From positions 1 to 39,699 of the forward strand of contig CANRTU010000043.1 of NCBI GenBank assembly GCA_947642745.1: DNA of 39,699 nt. The letters are read 5' to 3'. A model generated the notes under the pieces. That model was not told where the DNA came from and did not search any database. It worked only from the letters and a program-made list of their open reading frames with translations. Position numbers and translations under genes: made by a program. The stretch's first letter is position 1. The number at the start of each line of letters is the position of its first letter. This document shows, piece by piece, positions 1 to 7,166 of the stretch. This DNA is from an uncultured Eubacterium sp. (lineage in GTDB: Bacteria; Bacillota; Clostridia; Lachnospirales; Lachnospiraceae).

Positions 1-195
1 ATCTTCTAAAATATTCACCTTTTGTATAGTTTTCATTAAGTTCGCGCTTATGGGGATACGCCCCTGCGACCGGACGGCATTCAGACAATTCAGATATGAC
101 TCAGACAGACCCGGATGAAAGCCGTAAAAACAGGATGGCGGATTGCAAATGCCGGGTCAGGGCAGTCCGGAAATCATCCACATGATCCGTATGTC

Positions 196-302
196 CTGTA
201 TCCGGGGGCAGGATGTGGACAGCTGTGGCGGAATTCATCGCCGGTGAGGAAGATGTTGCCCGTAGCTGTATCCGGGGGCAGGATGTGGACGGCTGTGGCG
301 GA
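196..302. repeat. 37-bp direct repeat pair
   Basis: Two 37-bp copies (196-232 and 266-302) differ at one base and repeat with a 70-bp period. Each contains the string TCCGGGGGCAGGATGTGG. They lie in the gene-free stretch before the sugar transporter. No hairpin or coding role is evident; a local tandem duplication is the simplest reading. Confidence 0.85.
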
Positions 303-323
303 TTCCCGGATATATGATAAATA

Positions 324-751
324 TATGTCAAAAAAGCCCGGTAAATGTATGATAATAATATGACATTCCGGATATGCCAAAGCGCCGGTATACTGGCAGA
401 ATTATGTCATAAAGCAGAAGTAGCATGGAATAATATGATATCCGGAAGATACTGTATAAACGGCCGGAAGGCGTATCTCCGGACAGGATGCGCAAAACCG
501 CATACTTCAGGATACAGTCAGCGGTATGTCAACTTATTCTGTTATAAATATGACAATATGACAGATTCATACAATATAAAAGGCGGAATATGTCAGATTC
601 TGCGTCTGAAACAGAGCCGGCGTGATATGTCAACATTTTTTGCGGATGATATAATTTTTGTAGATAATTAACAAGGAACGACAGGAAAGATGCGATATTA
701 TGACCATTTTATTTGTGAAAATGATGAAATACATGACAAACGATTGACATA
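324..751. promoter_or_regulatory. Cluster of nine TATGWCA heptamers upstream of the ABC importer
   Basis: TATGTCA (either strand) or TATGACA occurs at 324, 359, 403, 525, 549, 557, 589, 626 and 745. The last copy (TGACATA) overlaps the -35 box of the importer promoter. Chance would give far fewer than one TATGTCA in this length. I see no convincing gene in 1-985; the open frames there carry no recognisable domain and cross the repeats. The cluster could be regulator binding sites or the remnant of a decayed repeat. Confidence 0.45.
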
Positions 752-772
752 TCGACGAACAAGTGCTATGAT
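744..772 (+). promoter_or_regulatory. Sigma-A promoter of the carbohydrate ABC importer
   Basis: TTGACA (744-749), a 17-bp spacer and TATGAT (767-772) make a near-consensus promoter. It predicts a leader of about 200 nt before the lipoprotein gene. No other equally good promoter is seen between here and the start codon. Confidence 0.7.
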
Positions 773-818
773 AAGGAACGTAAAAACCGATGTGACTGCC
801 GGTGTCAGCATATTTTCG

Positions 819-842
819 GGAATGATTGCTAGCGTCATTTCC
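819..842. promoter_or_regulatory. Imperfect palindrome in the importer leader, possible operator
   Basis: An imperfect inverted repeat is centred on GCTAGC (828-833), with outer arms GGAATGA and TCATTTCC. The core 822-838 reads ATGATTGCTAGCGTCAT. It sits about 40-60 nt downstream of the predicted transcription start, where a LacI-type sugar repressor could act as a roadblock. No regulator gene is adjacent, so the assignment is inference. Confidence 0.35.
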
Positions 843-985
843 GGATGGATGTTTCTGGTGCGGCATGTAAGACACGACACAGGAACCTGACAGTTGCGGC
901 AGGGTACATACGAATATGGGTTGGGAAGGATGATGGCTTTTTAACCCGGAATACTATCATTGTTCTACAAGGAGGATATGTTAAT

Positions 986-2329
986 ATGAAAAAGAAAATA
1001 GTTTCCATGCTGCTTATAACAGCCATGGCAGTATCCGTGACAGCATGTGGCGGTGGCGATGACGCTGACAGCGATAAGAATACAGGATCAGGCGAAGATT
1101 CTGATTCTGGTTCTGGCGGCGGTGGTTCTGATTCAAAAGGCGGTTCCGGCGATGTAGCGATTACAATCTTCAATTCCAAGAGCGAAATTCAGGATCAGTT
1201 TGAAGAAATGGCGGCATCTTACAGTGAATCCACCGGCGTGGACGTGGAAGTATATTACTCCAGTGATACAGTGGCAGCGCATCTGGCTACCAAATATACC
1301 GGCGGCGATCCATATACGATTTCCATGGTAGACGCCAAGGACGTGTACTCCCTCGCAGAAGAACATGCGATTGACCTGAGCAATGAAGACTGGGTGAAGA
1401 ATACAGATCATGCGATTTCTGTTAATGATAAAGTAGTAGGTTTCCCTGTTTGTGTTGAAGCAAGAGGCGTGATCTACAACGCGGACGCTATCAAGAACAT
1501 AACCGGCAAGGATTTCAAACCGGAAGACTACGCTACCACAGACGCTTTCAAAGGGCTGCTGGAAGAGTTGAAAGCAGGCGGCATGGAAACTCCGACTGCG
1601 GTAATGAAAGAAGACTGGTCCCTGGCAGGTCATTTCCTGTCCGAAGTATACGAAGAGCAGGAAGATGTGGAAGCTTACATAACATCCCTGCATGAAGGCA
1701 AAGGCGATCTGGCAAACAATAAAAAATGGAATTCCCTGATGGATACTTTTGATCTGTTAAAACAGTACAACTATGCGGCAAGCTCCGCAATTGCTGCGGA
1801 ACGTGAAGTATCCGAGCAGAAACTGGCAGAAGGCGAAGTAGCGTTCATGTTTGGCGGTAACTGGGACTGGGCACAGATCAAGTCTTATAAATATTCTGAG
1901 AATATGGGTATGATGCCTGTACCGCAGAATACAGACGACGGCTCCAATGAGAAGTTAGTAGGCGGCGGTTCCAAATATTTCTTTATTGACTCTTCAGAAA
2001 ATACGTCTGCGGAACAGCAGCAGGCAGCGAAAGATTTCCTGAACTGGCTCGTATCTGATCCGGAAGGAAATAAATTCATGACAGAAAAATGTAACCTTGT
2101 ACCAGCATACAAAAACATCAGTGCGGAAGCTCTTGATCCGTTATCTGCATCTGTTAAGGAATATGCGGATGAAGGTAAACTGATTGATAACTACAACTAT
2201 TTGCCGGATGATCACTACTCTGTATGTGGTGCGTCCTTCCAGAAATATCTGGCAGACCAGATCGACCGTGCGGGTCTGGCGGGTGAAATAGAAAAATACT
2301 GGTCTTCTACAAACCCTGTAGCACACTAA
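986..2329 (+). CDS. Carbohydrate ABC transporter substrate-binding lipoprotein
   Basis: This 447-residue extracellular solute-binding protein (family 1, MalE-like) would capture a sugar or oligosaccharide outside the membrane and deliver it to the two permeases encoded next. The start at 986 is chosen because AAGGAGG (969-975) precedes it and the first 20 residues form a lipoprotein signal peptide ending in the lipobox VTAC, with Cys21 as the predicted lipidated residue. An open frame extends upstream to 845 but has no ribosome binding site. Residues 22-65 are a low-complexity Gly/Ser/Asp linker that would hold the domain away from the membrane. The mature region has the usual family length. 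The sugar cannot be read from the sequence. Confidence 0.93.
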   Translation: MKKKIVSMLLITAMAVSVTACGGGDDADSDKNTGSGEDSDSGSGGGGSDSKGGSGDVAITIFNSKSEIQDQFEEMAASYSESTGVDVEVYYSSDTVAAHLATKYTGGDPYTISMVDAKDVYSLAEEHAIDLSNEDWVKNTDHAISVNDKVVGFPVCVEARGVIYNADAIKNITGKDFKPEDYATTDAFKGLLEELKAGGMETPTAVMKEDWSLAGHFLSEVYEEQEDVEAYITSLHEGKGDLANNKKWNSLMDTFDLLKQYNYAASSAIAAEREVSEQKLAEGEVAFMFGGNWDWAQIKSYKYSENMGMMPVPQNTDDGSNEKLVGGGSKYFFIDSSENTSAEQQQAAKDFLNWLVSDPEGNKFMTEKCNLVPAYKNISAEALDPLSASVKEYADEGKLIDNYNYLPDDHYSVCGASFQKYLADQIDRAGLAGEIEKYWSSTNPVAH

Positions 2330-2336
2330 GAATGAC

Positions 2337-2370
2337 TTTTGCCGCTGGAAAGAAATTTTCAGCGGCAAAA
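2337..2370 (+). promoter_or_regulatory. Intercistronic stem-loop after the binding-protein gene
   Basis: A perfect 11-bp inverted repeat, TTTTGCCGCTG and CAGCGGCAAAA, lies between the binding-protein stop and the first permease. The loop can pair further (GAAA with TTTT). There is no T tract, so full termination is unlikely. In ABC importer operons such hairpins commonly stabilise the upstream message and keep binding protein in excess over permease. Confidence 0.7.
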
Positions 2371-2393
2371 TAAAGAAAGGAGACAAAAAGGGT

Positions 2394-3275
2394 ATGGATA
2401 CAAATACTATGTCCTATAAGTGTAAACAGTTTGTTATGTTTGCCGGAGTGACAACACTGGCATTTGTGGCCGTTGTGATTGTACCATTTATTTATGGCCT
2501 GTATCTGACATTTACAAGCTGGGATGGTATTTCCAAGACAAAACCATTCGTAGGGCTGGCAAATTATGCGTCTACATTTGCGGATACCGCTTACTGGCAG
2601 GCTCTGGGCAGAACTTTTATTTATTCAGTTATAGCAGTTGTACTGGTAAATATCGTGGCGTTTATTCTGGCATATCTGGTTACGAGCGGCGTAAAAGGCC
2701 AGAACTTCTTCCGTGCCGGATTCTTTATTCCAAACCTGATCGGTGGTATCGTACTTGGTTACATCTGGAAATTCGTATTTAACCGTGCATTTGTAGCGCT
2801 GGGCGAGTCCCTTTCCATCGGGGCGCTGTCTACTTCCTGGCTGTCTACAACGAGCGGGGCAATGCTCTGTCTGATTATTGTCTCCGTATGGCAGTATGCT
2901 GGTTATATGATGCTGATCTATGTGGCAGGATTTATGAGTGTGTCTGACGATGTGCTGGAAGCGGCAATGATCGATGGATGTACACATATCCAGAGTATCG
3001 TACATATTTCAGTGCCTCTTATGGTTTCTTCTTTTGTACAATGTCTGTTCTTAACCGTTACCCGCTGCTTTATGGTATACGATGTAAACCTCTCCCTGAC
3101 AAAAGGTGAGCCGTTTAACAGTTCCGTAATGGCAGCCATGCACGTGTATAACCAGGCGTTCACTTACAAAAATTATGGTACCGGCCAGGCGGAAGCGCTG
3201 ATTCTGTTTGTTGTCTGTGCGGTTGTAGGCGTTCTGCAGGTATACGTTGGTAAGAAAGCGGAGGTGTCAGCATAA
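2394..3275 (+). CDS. Carbohydrate ABC transporter permease, MalF type
   Basis: A 293-residue polytopic membrane protein of the binding-protein-dependent sugar permease family. It has a hydrophobic N-terminal segment (about residues 12-40), several further membrane spans and the cytoplasmic EAA loop, with E189-A190-A191 and G195, that docks the ATPase. The start is supported by AAAGGAGA 10-15 bp upstream. Its stop overlaps the next gene's ATG by one base, indicating translational coupling. No ATPase gene lies in the operon. In Firmicutes such importers usually share a housekeeping MsmX/MsmK-type ATPase encoded elsewhere; that is family knowledge, not visible here. Confidence 0.92.
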   Translation: MDTNTMSYKCKQFVMFAGVTTLAFVAVVIVPFIYGLYLTFTSWDGISKTKPFVGLANYASTFADTAYWQALGRTFIYSVIAVVLVNIVAFILAYLVTSGVKGQNFFRAGFFIPNLIGGIVLGYIWKFVFNRAFVALGESLSIGALSTSWLSTTSGAMLCLIIVSVWQYAGYMMLIYVAGFMSVSDDVLEAAMIDGCTHIQSIVHISVPLMVSSFVQCLFLTVTRCFMVYDVNLSLTKGEPFNSSVMAAMHVYNQAFTYKNYGTGQAEALILFVVCAVVGVLQVYVGKKAEVSA

Positions 3276-4132
3276 TGGATATGAATGCAAAAGCAGCACG
3301 GAATAAAAAAATCAGCCATGTTGTAAAAATACTTATTTTAGTGCTCCTGTTTATCTGCTTTATCTTTCCATTTATACTGGTAGTTATCAATGTATTTAAA
3401 GAAAAAGCGGATATTACCATAGATCCGATGGCGCTCATTGGTTCACGTGGATTTACGACGAAAAACTTCCCGGAAGCCATGGAAAAAATGAATTTCTGGC
3501 TTTCCTTTGGAAACTCAGCGATGATTACGATCTGTTCAACCATACTGACGATTCTGTTTGCGTCCATGACAGCGTTTGTCATTGTGCGTAACAACTGGAA
3601 AGCCTGCGGCCTGTTATTTGGAGCAATGATCGCATCCATGGTCATTCCGTTCCAGGTACTGATGATCCCGCTTGTTTCCCTGTATGGTGGTATTTTCGGT
3701 ATTATGAATCATCGTGCCACACTGATTTTCATGCACACTGGATTCTCTTTATCCATGGCTACCTTTATGTTCCATGGAGCGATCCATACAAATGTTCCGA
3801 TCGCTCTGGAAGAAGCGGCTACCATCGACGGATGTACCCGCTGGCAGACATACTGGAAGATCGTATTCCCGTTACTGAAACCAACGATTGCCACTGTGGC
3901 GATTATTGACGCAATGGCGTTCTGGAACGACTACCTGCTGCCAAGTCTGGTATTGGCAAAGAAGGAATTATATACAATTCCGATCGCTACACAGGTATTC
4001 TACGGAACCTATTCCACGGATATCGGTCTGGTTATGGCAGCCCTGCTGCTGGCAATGCTGCCGATTCTGATTCTGTATCTGTTCTTACAGCGGTTTATCG
4101 TGGAAGGTGTTACATCTGGTGCGGTAAAATAA
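3275..4132 (+). CDS. Carbohydrate ABC transporter permease, MalG type
   Basis: A 285-residue partner permease of the CUT1 type. It has a membrane segment near residues 18-42, more spans up to residue 275, and the EAA loop EEAATIDGC (179-187) expected to contact the ATPase. The ATG overlaps the preceding stop codon (TAATG), so both permeases are probably made in equal amounts and form the channel heterodimer. The operon ends 140 bp later at a strong terminator. The substrate is unknown, and no glycoside hydrolase or regulator is linked in this window. Confidence 0.92.
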   Translation: MDMNAKAARNKKISHVVKILILVLLFICFIFPFILVVINVFKEKADITIDPMALIGSRGFTTKNFPEAMEKMNFWLSFGNSAMITICSTILTILFASMTAFVIVRNNWKACGLLFGAMIASMVIPFQVLMIPLVSLYGGIFGIMNHRATLIFMHTGFSLSMATFMFHGAIHTNVPIALEEAATIDGCTRWQTYWKIVFPLLKPTIATVAIIDAMAFWNDYLLPSLVLAKKELYTIPIATQVFYGTYSTDIGLVMAALLLAMLPILILYLFLQRFIVEGVTSGAVK

Positions 4133-4268
4133 TTTCAGTCCGGTGAATCCGGAACCTGTTCTGGTTATCATGAGGAGTATACATAGAATAGATCAGATGA
4201 ATAGATCAGATGAACAAATCAGTAAACAGATCAGATCTGATTTAATAACTTAAAGCGGATGGTTGGAA

Positions 4269-4306
4269 CCCTGCGGGTCCGGTAACGGGCCCGCAGGGGT
4301 TTTTTA
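4269..4306 (+). terminator. Rho-independent terminator of the ABC importer operon
   Basis: A 13-bp GC-rich stem (4269-4281 with 4286-4298, one G-T pair, loop GTAA) is followed directly by a run of T at 4300-4305. The T tract is also the first base block of the next hairpin, so this terminator forms the leading hairpin of repeat element A. Confidence 0.9.
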
Positions 4307-4426
4307 CTTTAACAGGAAAGATCATCCTGTAAAGTAAAACCCTCCGGGAGGATCGCCGGGTCTGCCCCGGAGAAGCAGGGGGGCACTGCGGCGGAAGGGA
4401 AGATGCTGTCAGAGGCAGCCCGCCGC
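4269..4426 (+). repeat. Three-hairpin repeat element, copy A
   Basis: Modular element. Hairpin 1 is the terminator at 4269-4298. Hairpin 2 (4306-4335) pairs ACTTTaACAGGA with TCCTGTAAAGT around loop AAGATCA. Next comes the conserved linker CCCTCCGGGAGGATCGC and a CCGGG/CCCGG segment. Hairpin 3 (4388-4426) has outer arms GCGGCGG and CCGCCGC, with an AAGGGAAGA internal loop on one side. Related copies lie at 17933-18310, 18540-18650 and, reversed, 29920-30145; this is a dispersed family and not a gene. Confidence 0.8.
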
Positions 4427-4440
4427 AGGCGGATATTAGT

Positions 4441-4555
4441 TTATCTAATGGGAAAGGGCGTCTTAAAAGTGCGTCCTGTAAAATAAAAGTCTTCTGGTCA
4501 GGATCGTACTATGGCAGAGCGGAAGATGCAACCGGTGGTGGGTACTTTTGTCAGG
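4441..4555 (+). repeat. Degenerate element copy A2, left flank of the two-gene cassette
   Basis: This stretch keeps fragments of the element (CGTCCTGTAAAATAAAAG, then CAGGATCG) and a 42-bp tail at 4514-4555. The tail matches 6551-6592 on the far side of the nucleotidyltransferase/DUF262 cassette at 35 of 42 positions, in the same orientation. Between 4133 and 4782 I see no gene, only the terminator, these repeats and the cassette promoter. Confidence 0.6.
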
Positions 4556-4622
4556 TGTGGCAGGTTTGCTTTTGCACTTTTCATAAAATAGTACGAAAAC
4601 AGCAATTATAAGATAATATACG

Positions 4623-4651
4623 TTGCGATTTTCAGAAAATTCAGGTATGAT
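4623..4651 (+). promoter_or_regulatory. Promoter of the nucleotidyltransferase/DUF262 cassette
   Basis: TTGCGA (4623-4628), 17-bp spacer, TATGAT (4646-4651). The surrounding sequence is AT-rich. It predicts a leader of roughly 125 nt before the first cassette gene. Confidence 0.55.
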
Positions 4652-4782
4652 AATAAGAAAGTTGCGGGAAATATTGTTATCAGAATATAAAAAAATATAA
4701 ATGATTCGGCAGAAAAGTAGAAAAAACAGATAAAAGCAGGATGATGTAAGACACGCTTTAGTACGGCAAAAAGGATTAATAT

Positions 4783-5388
4783 ATGAAAAGAAATGAAAAT
4801 ACAGAGGAGCTTCTTATAAATATTAAGAATGAGTTATTGTCGGTGCCGCCAGACGTTTTCATATCTAAATGGATCATGGAAAAAACGCCGGATATTTTTT
4901 ACAACAAAGAAATGCAATATTATGAGTGGAAACATAAAATGGCTTCAGGGCTTCAGGTGGATGCCAGAGACATTATTGTTACTGGTTCTGCCTGTCTGGG
5001 ATATAGCCTGAATCCAAAGAAAAATTTTAAAAAGTTTAATGAGAAATCAGATATTGACGTCGGGGTTATATCAAATTATTATTTTGATATAGCATGGCAT
5101 GAACTTAGAAACAAGAAGTATTATAAATTAGATAACAATATGAAACGTGCCCTGGAAGATCATAAAAACCGTTTGATTTATTGGGGAACAATTGCAACTG
5201 ATAAAATATTGCCTCTTCTGTCATTTGGAAAACATTGGAATAAAGTGATCAATGAATTGAAATGCATTCCGCCTGTAAATGACAGGGAGATAAATTTTCG
5301 CATATATAAAGATAATAAATCTTTTCGGGATTATCAGCTTAACAGTATTAAAGAATGTCGGGAAATACTTCTGGGAGGTAAATTTTGA
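4783..5388 (+). CDS. Nucleotidyltransferase-fold protein, first gene of a two-gene cassette
   Basis: A 201-residue protein with the signature of the polymerase-beta nucleotidyltransferase fold: a GS pair in VTGSACLGYS (G68, S69) followed about 20 residues later by SDIDVGV, whose D90 and D92 would bind the catalytic metals. The third carboxylate is not obvious; E169 is a candidate. The N-terminal 60 residues are helical and charged. The reaction and substrate (a nucleotide, tRNA end or protein) cannot be told from sequence. The gene overlaps the DUF262 gene by one base, so the two products probably act together. Both are AT-rich compared with the flanking core genes, and the pair lies between related repeats, which suggests horizontal acquisition. 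I do not recognise it as a named defence family. Confidence 0.7.
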   Translation: MKRNENTEELLINIKNELLSVPPDVFISKWIMEKTPDIFYNKEMQYYEWKHKMASGLQVDARDIIVTGSACLGYSLNPKKNFKKFNEKSDIDVGVISNYYFDIAWHELRNKKYYKLDNNMKRALEDHKNRLIYWGTIATDKILPLLSFGKHWNKVINELKCIPPVNDREINFRIYKDNKSFRDYQLNSIKECREILLGGKF

Positions 5389-6440
5389 TGAAAGACTATT
5401 TAGGGAGTACGCAACAAAATATTGCATGGTTTAATAAAAGAAGTAAGGAAGATAGCGGACTGGTCATGAAACCAACATTCCAGCGTAATCCTGTCTGGAC
5501 TGTTAATCAGAAAAGCTATTTAGTGGATTCTATTTTGAGGAGTTATCCAATTCCTGAACTATATCTCCAGGAAAAGGTAAATGAAAGAGGAGATAGCCAG
5601 TTTATTGTGGTGGATGGGCAACAGAGGATAAGGACAGTACTGGATTATATTAATAATGAATTTGCGCTTGTTCCCTCAGAAACTGGTGAACAGTGGGAAA
5701 ATTTGACTTTTGATGAATTATCTGCAGATGATAAAAAGAGATTTTTTGAATATAAATTTGTGATTAGATTGTTGCCGGATATAGATGAAGAAATCATACG
5801 TAATATTTTTAAGAGAATTAATAAAAATAATGAAAGGCTGAATCAGCAGGAACTGAGGCAGGCAACATATGCAGGTGAATTTATAATAATGATAAATACA
5901 CTGGCTGATAAAACGTACTGGGAGGATGTTGGTGTATTTACACCACAAAAAGTAAAGAGGATGTTAGATGCTGAATTTATAAGTGAACTTGTTGTTGCTT
6001 ATTTAAACGGACATCAAAATAAAAAAATTAAATTAGATTATTATTACAAGCTATACGAAGAAGAATTTAACGATAGTGAACAGATAATAAATATTTTCGA
6101 TATTGTTATCAGAGAAATTTTACAGATTATGCCGGATATAAAGAAAACCCGCTGGCATAATATGACTGATTTTTATACACTTTTTTTAGTTTTTGCGCAA
6201 TATTATTCCAGAATGCCGTTTTCTTCAGATATCAGAGAGGAGCTGTATTACCAGTTAACTGATTTTGGTGAAAAAGTTACAAATTATCAAAAAGCAGTAA
6301 AAGAAGGCATTGAAAATAAAGAACATGATTCGGATATCCGCAGTTATGTATCGGGTATACGTGCTTCGACAGACATTGGGAGCAGAAAACTGAGATTTGA
6401 GGCATTAAACAGGCGCATTCAGATCATACTTTTTGAATAG
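5388..6440 (+). CDS. DUF262 (ParB-like N-terminal fold) protein, second gene of the cassette
   Basis: This 350-residue protein carries the DUF262 hallmarks: QRNPVW (about 32-37), VDGQQR (75-80, the motif linked to nucleotide handling in DUF262 proteins such as GmrSD and SspE) and the F-x-RIN...QQELR block (141-157). The C-terminal half is helical. It lacks a recognisable DUF1524 or HNH nuclease domain, unlike GmrSD and SspE, so any nuclease activity would have to come from elsewhere. The ATG at 5388 is chosen over a TTG one codon earlier; GGGAGG at 5373-5378 serves it. The stop of the upstream gene overlaps it (TGATG). A regulatory or anti-phage role together with the nucleotidyltransferase is inference. 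Confidence 0.8.
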   Translation: MKDYLGSTQQNIAWFNKRSKEDSGLVMKPTFQRNPVWTVNQKSYLVDSILRSYPIPELYLQEKVNERGDSQFIVVDGQQRIRTVLDYINNEFALVPSETGEQWENLTFDELSADDKKRFFEYKFVIRLLPDIDEEIIRNIFKRINKNNERLNQQELRQATYAGEFIIMINTLADKTYWEDVGVFTPQKVKRMLDAEFISELVVAYLNGHQNKKIKLDYYYKLYEEEFNDSEQIINIFDIVIREILQIMPDIKKTRWHNMTDFYTLFLVFAQYYSRMPFSSDIREELYYQLTDFGEKVTNYQKAVKEGIENKEHDSDIRSYVSGIRASTDIGSRKLRFEALNRRIQIILFE

Positions 6441-6454
6441 GAAAATTGTCTTTG

Positions 6455-6592
6455 TATGAAAGACTCTGTAGGATCGCCGGGGCTTCTGCACGCTGTTCCG
6501 TTTGCTGCAGGCTGGGTGCCTGTGGCACCTGGCGAAGCGGGGACACTGCGGCTGAGCGTAAAATGCAGCCGGTGGTGAATACTTTTTTCAGG
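6455..6592 (+). repeat. Degenerate three-hairpin element B, right flank of the cassette
   Basis: This copy contains GTAGGATCGCCGGGG, then an insertion of about 40 bp, then GGCGAAGCGGGGACACTGCGG. All but the insertion match element E (18190-18240). The tail 6551-6592 matches 4514-4555. No convincing gene lies in 6441-7166; the short frame from 6875 has no domain and no good ribosome binding site. Confidence 0.6.
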
Positions 6593-6768
6593 ACAAACGC
6601 ATGAGTAAAGAAACTGTAAATGGACTGTTGCTATAATGTAAATTCAGGTTAATTTTTCATGGCTTTTCTGAAAAGGCTGCATGGATATTCAGTTTTAGAA
6701 AAACTTTCTGCGCATTTATCCGGATTTTGCTTCGTTAATGAATAATGTTCATTTATGCGTTTGTCCTG
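6589..6768. repeat. 180-bp segment bounded by 14-bp inverted repeats
   Basis: CAGGACAAACGCAT at 6589-6602 recurs as its exact reverse complement at 6755-6768. The outer sides also resemble each other (TACTTTTTT near each end). The interior is AT-rich and non-coding. This could be a small non-autonomous element or a long RNA hairpin downstream of the DUF262 gene. Confidence 0.5.
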
Positions 6769-6786
6769 TACTTTTTTATTTATATA

Positions 6787-6815
6787 TTGCGCTCTGTTGC
6801 CCGGTATGTTATATT
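6787..6815 (+). promoter_or_regulatory. Possible promoter of lepA-hemW
   Basis: TTGCGC (6787-6792), 17-bp spacer, TATATT (6810-6815). It would give an unusually long leader of about 345 nt before lepA, so another start site nearer the gene is possible. Confidence 0.35.
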
Positions 6816-7166
6816 AAATTCAGAAAAAAGGACAACCGCCCGCTGTATGCTGGCAGGCTGCAGGAGTTTTACGCATGCATATGAATGATCATACCGCCAT
6901 CCTGTCTGCCCGTAAGGGTTTCAGGATGGTTTTTCTGCGTGCGCAGTTCCGCAAAAGAACAGTCTGTCCGGATATACACTCTGCGAAAAGCGGACCGGTA
7001 CGCCGTTCCGGTTGTCGCTGGAAGAACTCCGGAGTACTTCTTTCGTATATTGGCGCACGATCAAAGAAAGTGAAGGGACAGGTCAGGAATTGTTTCCGGG
7101 AATCCGGAGTGGGATCATTCCGGGATGGAGTTGTCACAGTAGGAATTAAGATATAGGGAGAATGTT

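Noticed and set aside
345..671. 108-residue open frame upstream of the ABC importer
   Set aside because: It runs through the TATGWCA cluster, has no ribosome binding site and no recognisable domain.
845..985. N-terminal extension of the sugar-binding lipoprotein
   Set aside because: The extension would bury the signal peptide and lipobox; the ATG at 986 has the ribosome binding site.
6875..7156. 93-residue open frame before lepA
   Set aside because: Overlapping short frames in all phases, poor start context, Arg/Ser-rich noise-like composition.
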